The notes beneath the pieces were generated by a model, which saw only the letters and a program-made list of their open reading frames with translations, had not been told where the DNA came from and did not search any database. A program made the translations under genes and the position numbers. Below, in pieces: positions 9,601-16,973 of a stretch of 64,000 nt of DNA. Source of the stretch: Stieleria tagensis (GTDB taxonomy: Bacteria > Planctomycetota > Planctomycetia > Pirellulales > Pirellulaceae). The stretch covers positions 1 through 64,000 of the forward strand of contig NZ_JAMYFE010000018.1 of the NCBI RefSeq assembly GCF_024129865.1, written 5' to 3'. How positions within the stretch are numbered: position 1 is the first letter of the stretch; every line of letters begins with the position of its first letter.

Positions 9601-12475
9601 GGTCGTCGGGGGTTCCCGGTTTACCGACTCGCGAGTGTGTGAATACGCCGTGACAACCATACAGCCAGCCATCGGGGCCCCAGATAAACGTGTTTAGAGT
9701 TTCGTGGGTGTCTTGGTAGCCCCATCCGTCGAGCAAGATTTCCGCTGGGCCATCGGGAACATCATCACCGTCGCGATCGGGAATGAACATCAGATACGGC
9801 GCGGCGCCGACCCAGACGCCACCGAATCCGACCTCCAGTCCACTGACCAGGTTCAGCCCTTCGGCAAACACGGTTCGCTTGTCCAATGAGCCGTTGTCAT
9901 CGGTGTCTTCAAAAATCAGAATACGATCACGACCCACGTCACCGGCTGCGCGAATCGGGTACTCATAGGCTTCCGCGATCCAAACGCGGCCGCGATCATC
10001 AATCGCCATGGCGATCGGTTGTTTCACATCCGGTTCCGAGGCTCCGACGGAGACGTGGAAGCCATCGGGAACTCGCATCGCTTGGGCGGCTTGCTGTGCC
10101 GGCAGTCCGGAGTGCGGGTATTCGTCTGGTTTTAGTGCGACCATTGGCGGAGTCAATCGCGCGGGACGATTGGCATGCAATCGGAAGTCATCAAAGTTCA
10201 GGTGTCCCCAACCGCCGGTGTGCTCGTCGACCAATCGAATGAAAATCTGCTTGCCCACCTGGCCGCGCAGGTCGACCACGACTTGCCGCATGGTTTCTTG
10301 GTTATTTGCGGCGGTTTGAAAAAAGACAGTTCCGCTGTCCTTGCGCACCAATTCGACTCGGGTTGTTTCATGAGCGCCGCCACCGAACAGAAACGTCCCG
10401 TAGGGCTCTGAGACCACAAATGCGGTGGAGGTCAGGGTTCCAGTCGGCTTGTCACCGCTAGTTTCAAATCCGCCCAGCCAATACTGGCCGGTGTGGTTGC
10501 TTTTCATGTCGGATCGACGTTTTGCGACCACGTCGCCTTGAATCGGTTGCCCGGCAAACGCGTTTCCTGACGCAGTCCAATCGTCCAGCGTGCCCGTTTC
10601 GAAATCGAGATTCAATGTCCGCCCGTCGACATCCTTGGGACGGAGACCTGCAACCGCTGAATTGGATTTTGGCGATCCGCTGTTGGCCGCCAATACGAAT
10701 TTCCCGTCCGACGTTTTGATTCTCAAATAGTCAATTGCAAACATATGTGACGCAACGGCGTCGGGGTTGGCACCGACCATCGTGACCGTCAGTTGATGTT
10801 GATTGCCGTCGACAACTAACTTTGGGAACGACAGAACGCCAGTCGTGACGACTTGAGTGTCGTACAGATCGATCGGTTCGCCGAGTGGTTGATCGTCTAA
10901 TGCCAGCTGAACGATTCCATAGTCTTTGGCACAGGTTAAGACCACCTCCAAATCCACCGTGCCGGTAAACGGAGGTAGCGGCAGAGACAGTTCATCGCCC
11001 GGTTTGGATCCGGTCCACCACAGTTGTGAATGACCACTCCAGGAATCGGCGCCGAAGTTCGACATGTCTTGCGTCTTTGCCGTGCCGCCCGTCGCGGTTG
11101 CCTGCAGATGTTCGCCTTCAATGGCCCCAACAACTTGACCAGTTGTTGCATCCAATTCGGATTTCGGACCTCGTCGCGCCGTTGCCGATTTCAGGTCTGG
11201 CAATTTCGGACCGGCGTAAACCTGCGGCTGGGCTTCCAGCCATTGTGCTTTGGTCACCGCAGTCTTGGACTGCGTCAGGACGGTGGCTCCCTTCATTCCA
11301 CCGACAACGATGTCCGGCAGCCCGTCGTCATTCACATCAGACACATTGATCTGTCGTCCGATACCGGCTTGGTCATCGATTTGATAGGGAACCCAGTCGA
11401 CGCCGTCATCGCCACGCACCAAACGGAACCAATAGACCACCGCGCCGGCGTTCCACATCGGGCTTTGTTTGTGATGTGACCAATAGGTCTTACCCGTCAC
11501 GATGTCTTTCAATCCATCGCCGTCAATATCCGCAAGTGCCAGTGAGTGTAGTTCACTGAACAACACGCCGTAGCGGTTCTCGCTGCGGTGTGCCCCCATG
11601 ATCAAGTGTCGTTTGAATTTGATCTGGTCGTTGTCGCGAATCTGTTCGTACCAAGACAATCCAAAATCATGTGCCGCTTCGCTGGTGATGATGTCATTGT
11701 CCCCGTCTCCATCGACATCGTATGCGTACATTTCCGCACCACCGTAGCCAGCGGACAGCGTGGCATCGTGGTGCATCCAGCGAGACGTCAACGCATCGGA
11801 TTCTGGTTGTTCGTACCAGCCCTTGGAATGCAGGATATCCATTCGGGAATCACCGTTGACGTCACCGATGCCCAATCCGTGGCCGAATTTTTTGGCCGTC
11901 ACCTGTAATGAAATGGGATGGAATTGCCAGGTTCCCAAGGGATCGTTTGGGTCGATGGTTGCAAAGCCAAAAAATCCATCACGGGTGCAGACCAATTCGG
12001 GACGTTCGTCACCGACCAAATCCACCAGCTGAGGTGATTCGTTAGAAACCCAATCGAACACTTGGTGTTTTTTCCAATGGGAACCAAGGCCGTCCTGTTT
12101 CGGGTTTTCATAAACGTAGGCCGGTGTGCCAGGAAAACCAACGACAAACACGTCGTTCCAACCGTCCTGGTTAAAATCCTCTACCCAAGAGAAAAAATTG
12201 TCGGCATAGCCGTTCATGTTCTGAGGAACCGGCTGATAAATTTCCTGTTTGGTTTTAAAATCAGGGCCGGCAAACCAGTAGGGTCCGTACACGATGTCTT
12301 TGAGCCCGTCGCCGTTTAGGTCGCCGACGCCGGCACCTTCGGAGAAATAGGTCTCAGACAATTGCTGACGTTGGAATGGGTGAAGCGTTAGGTCTTGGGC
12401 TGCGGATTGGCCAATCACGATCGCGGTGGCCAAAAAGAATGTGAACAGCGAGGTGGGCCGGGGGATGGGTGTCAT
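6674..12475 (-). CDS. Giant secreted FG-GAP / PVC dehydrogenase / cytochrome c / DUF1080 protein
   Basis: A 1,933-residue mosaic. The ATG at 12475 gives a clean signal peptide (MTPIPRPTSL to about residue 26). Domains in order: FG-GAP/VCBS-type propeller repeats with DxNxDGxxD calcium loops (about 40-420); beta-sandwich, carbohydrate-binding-like segments (about 480-800); the propeller of planctomycetal membrane-bound dehydrogenases (about 830-1190, with GPDGWLYGCHGVFTHS and NPWGVDFNDRG); HEAT-type helical repeats (about 1240-1600); a PVC heme-binding domain with C-M-K-C-H at about 1629-1633; and a DUF1080 jelly roll (about 1762-1933, beginning FFNGKDLTGW). It is probably an envelope-anchored or secreted redox enzyme acting on carbohydrate. 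It is transcribed divergently from the KDPG aldolase gene. Confidence 0.9.
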   Translation of the reverse strand: MTPIPRPTSLFTFFLATAIVIGQSAAQDLTLHPFQRQQLSETYFSEGAGVGDLNGDGLKDIVYGPYWFAGPDFKTKQEIYQPVPQNMNGYADNFFSWVEDFNQDGWNDVFVVGFPGTPAYVYENPKQDGLGSHWKKHQVFDWVSNESPQLVDLVGDERPELVCTRDGFFGFATIDPNDPLGTWQFHPISLQVTAKKFGHGLGIGDVNGDSRMDILHSKGWYEQPESDALTSRWMHHDATLSAGYGGAEMYAYDVDGDGDNDIITSEAAHDFGLSWYEQIRDNDQIKFKRHLIMGAHRSENRYGVLFSELHSLALADIDGDGLKDIVTGKTYWSHHKQSPMWNAGAVVYWFRLVRGDDGVDWVPYQIDDQAGIGRQINVSDVNDDGLPDIVVGGMKGATVLTQSKTAVTKAQWLEAQPQVYAGPKLPDLKSATARRGPKSELDATTGQVVGAIEGEHLQATATGGTAKTQDMSNFGADSWSGHSQLWWTGSKPGDELSLPLPPFTGTVDLEVVLTCAKDYGIVQLALDDQPLGEPIDLYDTQVVTTGVLSFPKLVVDGNQHQLTVTMVGANPDAVASHMFAIDYLRIKTSDGKFVLAANSGSPKSNSAVAGLRPKDVDGRTLNLDFETGTLDDWTASGNAFAGQPIQGDVVAKRRSDMKSNHTGQYWLGGFETSGDKPTGTLTSTAFVVSEPYGTFLFGGGAHETTRVELVRKDSGTVFFQTAANNQETMRQVVVDLRGQVGKQIFIRLVDEHTGGWGHLNFDDFRLHANRPARLTPPMVALKPDEYPHSGLPAQQAAQAMRVPDGFHVSVGASEPDVKQPIAMAIDDRGRVWIAEAYEYPIRAAGDVGRDRILIFEDTDDNGSLDKRTVFAEGLNLVSGLEVGFGGVWVGAAPYLMFIPDRDGDDVPDGPAEILLDGWGYQDTHETLNTFIWGPDGWLYGCHGVFTHSRVGKPGTPDDQRTPINCGVWRYHPTRHQFEVFAHGTSNPWGVDFNDRGQAFITACVIPHLYHIIQGARYQRQGGRHFNNHTYRDIVTVADHLHYLGANPHGGNSKSDSAGGGHAHSGAMIYLGGHWPQQYRDELFMNNIHGQRLNIDVLQPNGSGYVGTHGPDFLLTGDNASQILNLRYGPDGNAWMIDWYDMQACHRGDAELHDRSNGRIFKISYGDETPEGITKPLAQASDLELVEMVLRTNDWYVRHSRRILQERSSQRPIDPDAVSRLRELSVNHADETRRLRAAWALHVTGNLTDQDTITLLDDASPYVRGWAIQLKMQSDSGPLPAQFLERFVGMAESDPSPIVRLYLASAAQQVPLDSRWDLLRALTSHGEDARDHNLPLMYWYAAEPLADSDAAAAVDLAMTAGQTIPMLREFMLRRIGSSDNQSSLGILISGLGKTTDPATQLTYLKSIRTSLEGQRRVAAPPQWAQVIPVLLNSSDDQVRLQAIALGVTFGDPAALAVMRSQIVDSDSPDTDRLVALQSLLDANDTGLVPTLIALLDSDSPLREAAIKGLAQYSNASVAPALLAHYDAFTPEQKRLALGTLCARSMFGKSLLDAIAKQQIPGTDLTADLVRQLQFLNDKEINSQLESVWGTVRISAADKLSMIADYKSLVESSSHPEPDLSLGRAVFAKTCMKCHVLYGVGHKVGPDLTGSNRSNLDYLLSNVVDPSAVMAKEYLPTIVLTDDGRVVNGLIKAEDEHSVTIQTTDALVVIPKLEIEQRTEGDKSMMPDDQLKQFSEHEVRSLIAYLRAKEQVPMLATAENAVGFFNGKDLTGWTGDDGLWTVENGQLVGRTEGLKHNHWIVNELAVDDFRLSFEVLLVENAGNSGVQFRSQAEQGEVSGYQADIGDGWWGKLYEEHGRGLLWDKSGKQHLKPGQWNQYQIIAKGHQIQTFLNGQLCVDLLDPQGASRGIIAIQLHSGGKTEVRFRNMQLEILSGE

Positions 12476-12611
12476 TGGTGAATTCACGAGCAATGAAAAT
12501 GCAGGGCAGGAGGGGAACTGATATGTTAACCGCCACAAGCCCGGTCGGGGTGCCGATGCTTGGTTACGCAACCAACGTTTCTTGGTATCGCGCCGACGAG
12601 ATTTAACAACT

Positions 12612-13286
12612 GTGACATTCGAGAATTCCTTTTCCGTGGCTCTTTCGGCGCGGCTTCAACAGGCTGCGGTGATCGCGGTGTTGGTGATCGACGACGCCGA
12701 CGACGCGCTACCGTTGGCCGAAAGTTTGTGGGATGGCGGTGTGCGAGCGATCGAATTGACGTTGCGGACTCCGGCGGCAACGGATGCGCTCGCCCGGATC
12801 CGCAAGCATTTCCCCCAGATCATTGCCGGGGCGGGAACGGTGTTGACACCCACCCAGGTCAACGAGGCGGCGGATGCCGGCGCTGCGTTTGCGGTGGCAC
12901 CGGGCACCAATCCCGCTGTGATCAAAGCCGCTGCCAACATCCGCCTGCCATTCGCACCAGGCATTGCGACACCGTCGGACATCGAATCCGCGTTGCAATC
13001 AGGATGCCGACTGATGAAGTACTTTCCCGCCGAACACTTGGGCGGGATGGCGTACTTGCGTGCGATCGCAAATCCCTATGCACATCTCCAGTTGCAGTTC
13101 ATTCCATTGGGTGGGATTGATCAAGAGAACGCGTCGGACTACTTACGAGATCCGTTGGTGCATAGCATCGGAGGTTCCTGGATTGCACCGCGCGGACTGA
13201 TTCGCCAGCGGGATTGGAAAACGATTACGCAACGAGCCAGCGAAGCGGCGAAGCTGTCGATCCAACCACCCGGGGAAGCAGGCTGA
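12612..13286 (+). CDS. eda: KDPG/KHG aldolase
   Basis: 2-keto-3-deoxy-6-phosphogluconate aldolase, splitting KDPG into pyruvate and glyceraldehyde 3-phosphate in the cytoplasm. Class I signatures are present: VIAVLVIDDADDA at the N-terminus, AIELTLRTP with the catalytic Glu, GAGTVL, and LMKYFPAE with the Schiff-base lysine, then PLGGI and GGSWI in the phosphate site. The length of 224 residues is normal. The start is uncertain: I use GTG at 12612, which gives a family-like N-terminus; an in-frame TTG at 12582 would add ten residues. Its stop overlaps the next start by one base (TGATG), so it is translationally coupled to the KDG kinase. Confidence 0.88.
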   Translation: MTFENSFSVALSARLQQAAVIAVLVIDDADDALPLAESLWDGGVRAIELTLRTPAATDALARIRKHFPQIIAGAGTVLTPTQVNEAADAGAAFAVAPGTNPAVIKAAANIRLPFAPGIATPSDIESALQSGCRLMKYFPAEHLGGMAYLRAIANPYAHLQLQFIPLGGIDQENASDYLRDPLVHSIGGSWIAPRGLIRQRDWKTITQRASEAAKLSIQPPGEAG

Positions 13287-14335
13287 TGAGTCGATTTGTG
13301 ACGCTGGGAGAAATCATGGTACGGTTGAGTACGCCAGGGTTTCAACGCTTTGAGCAAGCATTGCCAGGTAGCCTGGAGACGAATTTTGGCGGGGCGGAAG
13401 CGTCCGTCGCTGCCTTGATCAATCGTTTGGGTGGGGACGCAGCATTCGTGACGGCGCTGCCGGAAAACGCACTGGGACGCTCCTGTTTGGCGACTCTGAA
13501 ACGGCAGGGAGTCAACGTGGATCACGTGTTGTTGACCGACAAGGGGCGGATGGGCTTGTATTTTGTCGAACACGGCGTGAATCAACGTCCCGGACAAGTG
13601 ATTTATGACCGCGACCAATCGAGCTGCGCGATCACACCCGCCAGCGACTACGACTGGGAAGCCATCTTTGCCGACGCGGTCTGGTTGGTGATTTCTGGGA
13701 TCACGCCAGCGCTTTCGTCTACGGCGGCCGATCTAATCGGTGTGGTCTTGGGCGAGGCTGAAACGCGCGGGATTCAAGTGGCTTGTGACATGAATTACCG
13801 CAGCAAACTGTGGCGATGGCACCCTAGCGATTCGCCCGAACAGTTGGCCGCGACAACGATGCAACGAATCGTTGGACGCATCGACCTGCTGATCTGTGGG
13901 CGCAGCGACGCGGTGATGACGTTGGGCATCGATGACGACAGTGAGATCGAATCGTTGGCGTCGGAAATCAGTCGACAGTATCCGCGACTCTCTCGAATTG
14001 CGATGACGCGGCGGCGCTCGGTTTCGTCGACGCATCAATCGTTTGCCGCGTCACTCTACGACGTCAATCGACGCCAGATGTTTCACGCCCCCGACGCGGA
14101 CGGGACCTACGAGATCACTGATGTTGTGGATCGCATCGGAACCGGCGATGCGTTCTACGGAGCGTTACTGTTTGCGATCGACACCGACGAATTATCGGAT
14201 TCGAAATCAGCGGTGGCGTTCGCGACTGCAGCGGCTTGTTTGGCACATTCGATCAGTGGCGATTTTTCACTGATCTCACGCGACGAAATCGAAGCGTTAG
14301 TTCAGGGCGATGGCGCGGGGCGGATCGTTCGCTGA
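13286..14335 (+). CDS. kdgK: 2-dehydro-3-deoxygluconokinase (PfkB family)
   Basis: A PfkB-family sugar kinase of 349 residues. It would phosphorylate 2-keto-3-deoxygluconate to KDPG, the substrate of the aldolase encoded directly upstream. The N-terminal TLGEIMVRLSTPG and the NFGGAEASVAALINRLG region match KDG kinases. The C-terminal signature D-R-I-G-T-G-D-A-F-Y-G-A carries the catalytic aspartate. The ATG at 13286 overlaps the eda stop codon, which fixes the start. The sulfatase follows closely, so the three genes probably form one unit for breaking down a uronate- or ketodeoxysugar-yielding sulfated glycan. Confidence 0.88.
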   Translation: MSRFVTLGEIMVRLSTPGFQRFEQALPGSLETNFGGAEASVAALINRLGGDAAFVTALPENALGRSCLATLKRQGVNVDHVLLTDKGRMGLYFVEHGVNQRPGQVIYDRDQSSCAITPASDYDWEAIFADAVWLVISGITPALSSTAADLIGVVLGEAETRGIQVACDMNYRSKLWRWHPSDSPEQLAATTMQRIVGRIDLLICGRSDAVMTLGIDDDSEIESLASEISRQYPRLSRIAMTRRRSVSSTHQSFAASLYDVNRRQMFHAPDADGTYEITDVVDRIGTGDAFYGALLFAIDTDELSDSKSAVAFATAAACLAHSISGDFSLISRDEIEALVQGDGAGRIVR

Positions 14336-14404
14336 TTGGTGTACAATCCGATCGACTCGTTCCATTTCCATCCGCACGCACCCCTACGCCCACCAAGCTT
14401 GATC

Positions 14405-15889
14405 ATGCATCGGTTTTGTTCTACCTGGGGATTCATTCTGTTGATGATGTCAGGGATCACGGCGAAAGAATCTTTGTCTGCGGAGCCGGATCGGATGAAC
14501 GTCTTGTTCATCATTTCAGACGATTTGACCGCAACGGCGCTGTCGTGCTACGGCAATACGGTTTGCTCGACTCCCAACATCGACGCGCTAGCCAGCAGTG
14601 GCACACGGTTTACTCGGGCCTACTGCCAAGGCACCTATTGCGGTCCATCACGCGCTTCGTTGATGTCCGGATACTACCCGCACGCAACAGGTGTGTTTGG
14701 GTATAAAAATCCGCGCCCTCAAATCGGCGACCGAGCGACGTGGTCACAGCATTTTAAAAACAATGGCTATTTCGCGGCGCGAGTCAGTAAAATTTTTCAC
14801 ATGGGCGTTCCCGGCGGGATCGAAGATCATGGGACTGACCAAGATTACAACGGCGCCGATGACGAGCGATCTTGGACGCAGCGATTTAACAGTCCCGGAC
14901 CGGAATGGAGAGCTGAGGGCGATGGCGAAACGCTGGAACGCAATCCCAACGGTACCAAGCCAGTTGTCGGTGGCAATACGTTTGTCGTCGTAGAAGCCGA
15001 TGGCGATGATTCGGTTCATTCCGATGGCAAGACAGCAACGAAGGCATGCGAATTGTTGCAACAGGAACGCGTTGATCCGTTTTGGTTGGGTGTCGGATTT
15101 GTCCGCCCGCATGTGCCGTTCGTTGCGCCACGCGAATACTTTGCCGATTTTAAACCCTACGACCGAATCGAGCTGCCGCCGAAAGTTCCCGGCGATTGGG
15201 ATGACATTCCCACGTTGGGAATCAACTACAAGACCAGTCGCAACATGCAGATGGATTTTCGCCGCCAAAAGAAGGCAGTGGGCGGGTACTACGCTGCGGT
15301 TCGCTATATGGACGCCCAAGTCGGAAAGGTACTGAGCGTGCTCGATGCGTCGGGTAAAGCAGACAATACGATTGTGATTTTCACCAGCGATCACGGATAC
15401 CATTTGGGCGAACACGATTTTTGGGCCAAGGTATCGCTGCGTGACGAGTCGGCTGCGGTACCGTTGATCATTCGTGTGCCAGGTAAACAGCCCGCTGTCT
15501 GCAGTAGCTTCGTCGAGCTGCTGGATCTTTATCCCACCGTTGCATCGCTGTGCGGATTGGAGGTCCCACCACACATTCAGGGGGTCGACATCTCTGCGAT
15601 GTTGGATGACCCCACTGTGACCGTCCGTGAATCGGCATTCTGCGTCGCGCCGATGCGAAAAGGATTTTTGATCCGCGAAAATCGATTTGCCTTCATTCAA
15701 TACCGGGAAGACGGCTCGGGGGGGATCGAATTGTTCGATGTCGACGCTGATCCCAATCAGTACACGAACTTGGCCGAACGGACAGAATTTCAACCGGTTG
15801 TCAAACAGATGCAGGAAAAGTTGAAGGCAAAACTGGCTGAAATCCGCGATAACGACCTGTTGGAGCGATCAGCGGTCGACGTGAATTAA
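14405..15889 (+). CDS. Secreted sulfatase, iduronate-2-sulfatase-like
   Basis: A sulfatase of 494 residues. The ATG at 14405 gives a signal peptide (MHRFCSTWGFILLMMSGITA). NVLFIISDDL provides the first metal ligands. The formylglycine motif C-G-P-S-R starts at residue 79, after YCQGTY, as in iduronate-2-sulfatase and related enzymes. FTSDHGYHLGEHDFWAK matches the C-terminal metal-site motif of that subfamily. The preceding kdgK stop is 69 nt upstream, so co-transcription is likely. With eda and kdgK this points to removal of 2-O- or similar sulfates from uronic-acid-containing polysaccharide; the substrate is inferred from context only. Confidence 0.92.
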   Translation: MHRFCSTWGFILLMMSGITAKESLSAEPDRMNVLFIISDDLTATALSCYGNTVCSTPNIDALASSGTRFTRAYCQGTYCGPSRASLMSGYYPHATGVFGYKNPRPQIGDRATWSQHFKNNGYFAARVSKIFHMGVPGGIEDHGTDQDYNGADDERSWTQRFNSPGPEWRAEGDGETLERNPNGTKPVVGGNTFVVVEADGDDSVHSDGKTATKACELLQQERVDPFWLGVGFVRPHVPFVAPREYFADFKPYDRIELPPKVPGDWDDIPTLGINYKTSRNMQMDFRRQKKAVGGYYAAVRYMDAQVGKVLSVLDASGKADNTIVIFTSDHGYHLGEHDFWAKVSLRDESAAVPLIIRVPGKQPAVCSSFVELLDLYPTVASLCGLEVPPHIQGVDISAMLDDPTVTVRESAFCVAPMRKGFLIRENRFAFIQYREDGSGGIELFDVDADPNQYTNLAERTEFQPVVKQMQEKLKAKLAEIRDNDLLERSAVDVN

Positions 15890-15910
15890 GCCGGCAAATG
15901 ATTTCGTTTC

Positions 15911-15943
15911 TTTTTTCAGGAAATTGTTTGTTTTTTCAGGAAA
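15911..15943. repeat. Two copies of TTTTTTCAGGAAA, 20 bp apart
   Basis: The 13-mer TTTTTTCAGGAAA occurs at 15911-15923 and 15931-15943, about 145 bp before the PEP-CTERM gene start. The spacing of 20 bp is close to two helical turns, which would suit paired sites for a DNA-binding protein, but no regulator is known and chance duplication is possible. Confidence 0.5.
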
Positions 15944-16088
15944 GTTGGCAGGTATTAAATCCGCTTTACGCGATTCATTCGTACAGGCATGTAGTTGCAC
16001 ACTGGCGACGCGATTTTTCACGATCGCGCCCCCTCGAGTTACTGTTTACGTGCCCCCCCCCACTCAAATTGTACGATTGAAGACCGGT

Positions 16089-16913
16089 ATGAAAATTTTG
16101 GTTGCGCTGACCGCCCTGATTGCACTTTGCCCCGCTGCCGCATCGGCCGGCGTGATGGTCACGTATCAAGGTCAAGGCAGCTCCGCTGGGCTGAATGCGA
16201 CCGCCAATTTTGAGTTGGTGAGTAGCAATCAGCTGCAGATTACGCTTTCGAACACTTCTGTCGCACCATTCGGCGGCTCAGCTGACAGTTCCGACATGGT
16301 CTTGAGCTCGCTGAATTTTAATTTGGGAGCCGGCGTTTCGATCACGGGTGGATCTGTCAAATTGGCTGACGGTTCGCAGTTGGTCACGAAGAAAGCTGAA
16401 AAGGAGAACAAGAAGAATCCAAGCTCAAAACCGGAGTTTGATCTGAACAACGAGTATGGGTTCTCCAACCAGGGGGTTGGAAACGACGCTTTGGCGGGGC
16501 GTTTGCTCCACAACACCACTGCTGCGCAGATCGGATCGATGACTTCGAGTGTGACCTCGCACAGCAACGGCGGGCAAAAAGTGAAGCCGTTCTCGGGTGG
16601 ATCCGGTTTACCAGGCGGCTTGGATTACGGCCTCGTTGCGAAGGGCAGCGATTTGCCTGGCGGCAAGACCTTTGTTCAGAGCAGTGTCGTGATTGATCTG
16701 ACGTTGGACACCGCGCTGGATGATCTAGGTTTTCTAGGTGCTGGTTCGTACGTCGAATTTGGATCCGACTACGCTTTCGTCGGCAGTACTGTTTCGGATC
16801 CCCCAGAGGGCGATCCGTCGGTGACACCAGAACCCGGTTCGCTGGCGATATGGCTGTTGATGAGTGCGGGATTAGTGGGCCGAAGACGAATGCGAAATCA
16901 GATCGCGAGCTGA
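16089..16913 (+). CDS. PEP-CTERM sorted surface protein
   Basis: An exported protein of 274 residues. The ATG at 16089 gives a textbook signal peptide (MKILVALTALIALCPAAASA). The C-terminus ends in a PEP-CTERM sorting signal: T-P-E-P-G-S, a hydrophobic span (LAIWLLMSAGLVG), then the basic GRRRMR. Such tails are recognised by exosortase, which cleaves and attaches the protein to envelope or exopolysaccharide. The mature region is rich in Gly, Ser, Thr and Asn with beta-strand patterns and one lysine-rich stretch (KKAEKENKKN), and shows no enzyme motif. An exosortase gene lies at 60526. Two direct repeats lie upstream at 15911-15943. Confidence 0.88.
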   Translation: MKILVALTALIALCPAAASAGVMVTYQGQGSSAGLNATANFELVSSNQLQITLSNTSVAPFGGSADSSDMVLSSLNFNLGAGVSITGGSVKLADGSQLVTKKAEKENKKNPSSKPEFDLNNEYGFSNQGVGNDALAGRLLHNTTAAQIGSMTSSVTSHSNGGQKVKPFSGGSGLPGGLDYGLVAKGSDLPGGKTFVQSSVVIDLTLDTALDDLGFLGAGSYVEFGSDYAFVGSTVSDPPEGDPSVTPEPGSLAIWLLMSAGLVGRRRMRNQIAS

Positions 16914-16973
16914 TTAGCCGTTATAGTGAAGCAACCGTCATCGCTGAAATCTTCACTTTGCTAAGAACCCGCT

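Noticed and set aside
14744-15793. 349-residue frame antisense to the sulfatase
   Set aside because: The plus-strand gene has an intact CGPSR site and full family pattern; the antisense frame has none.
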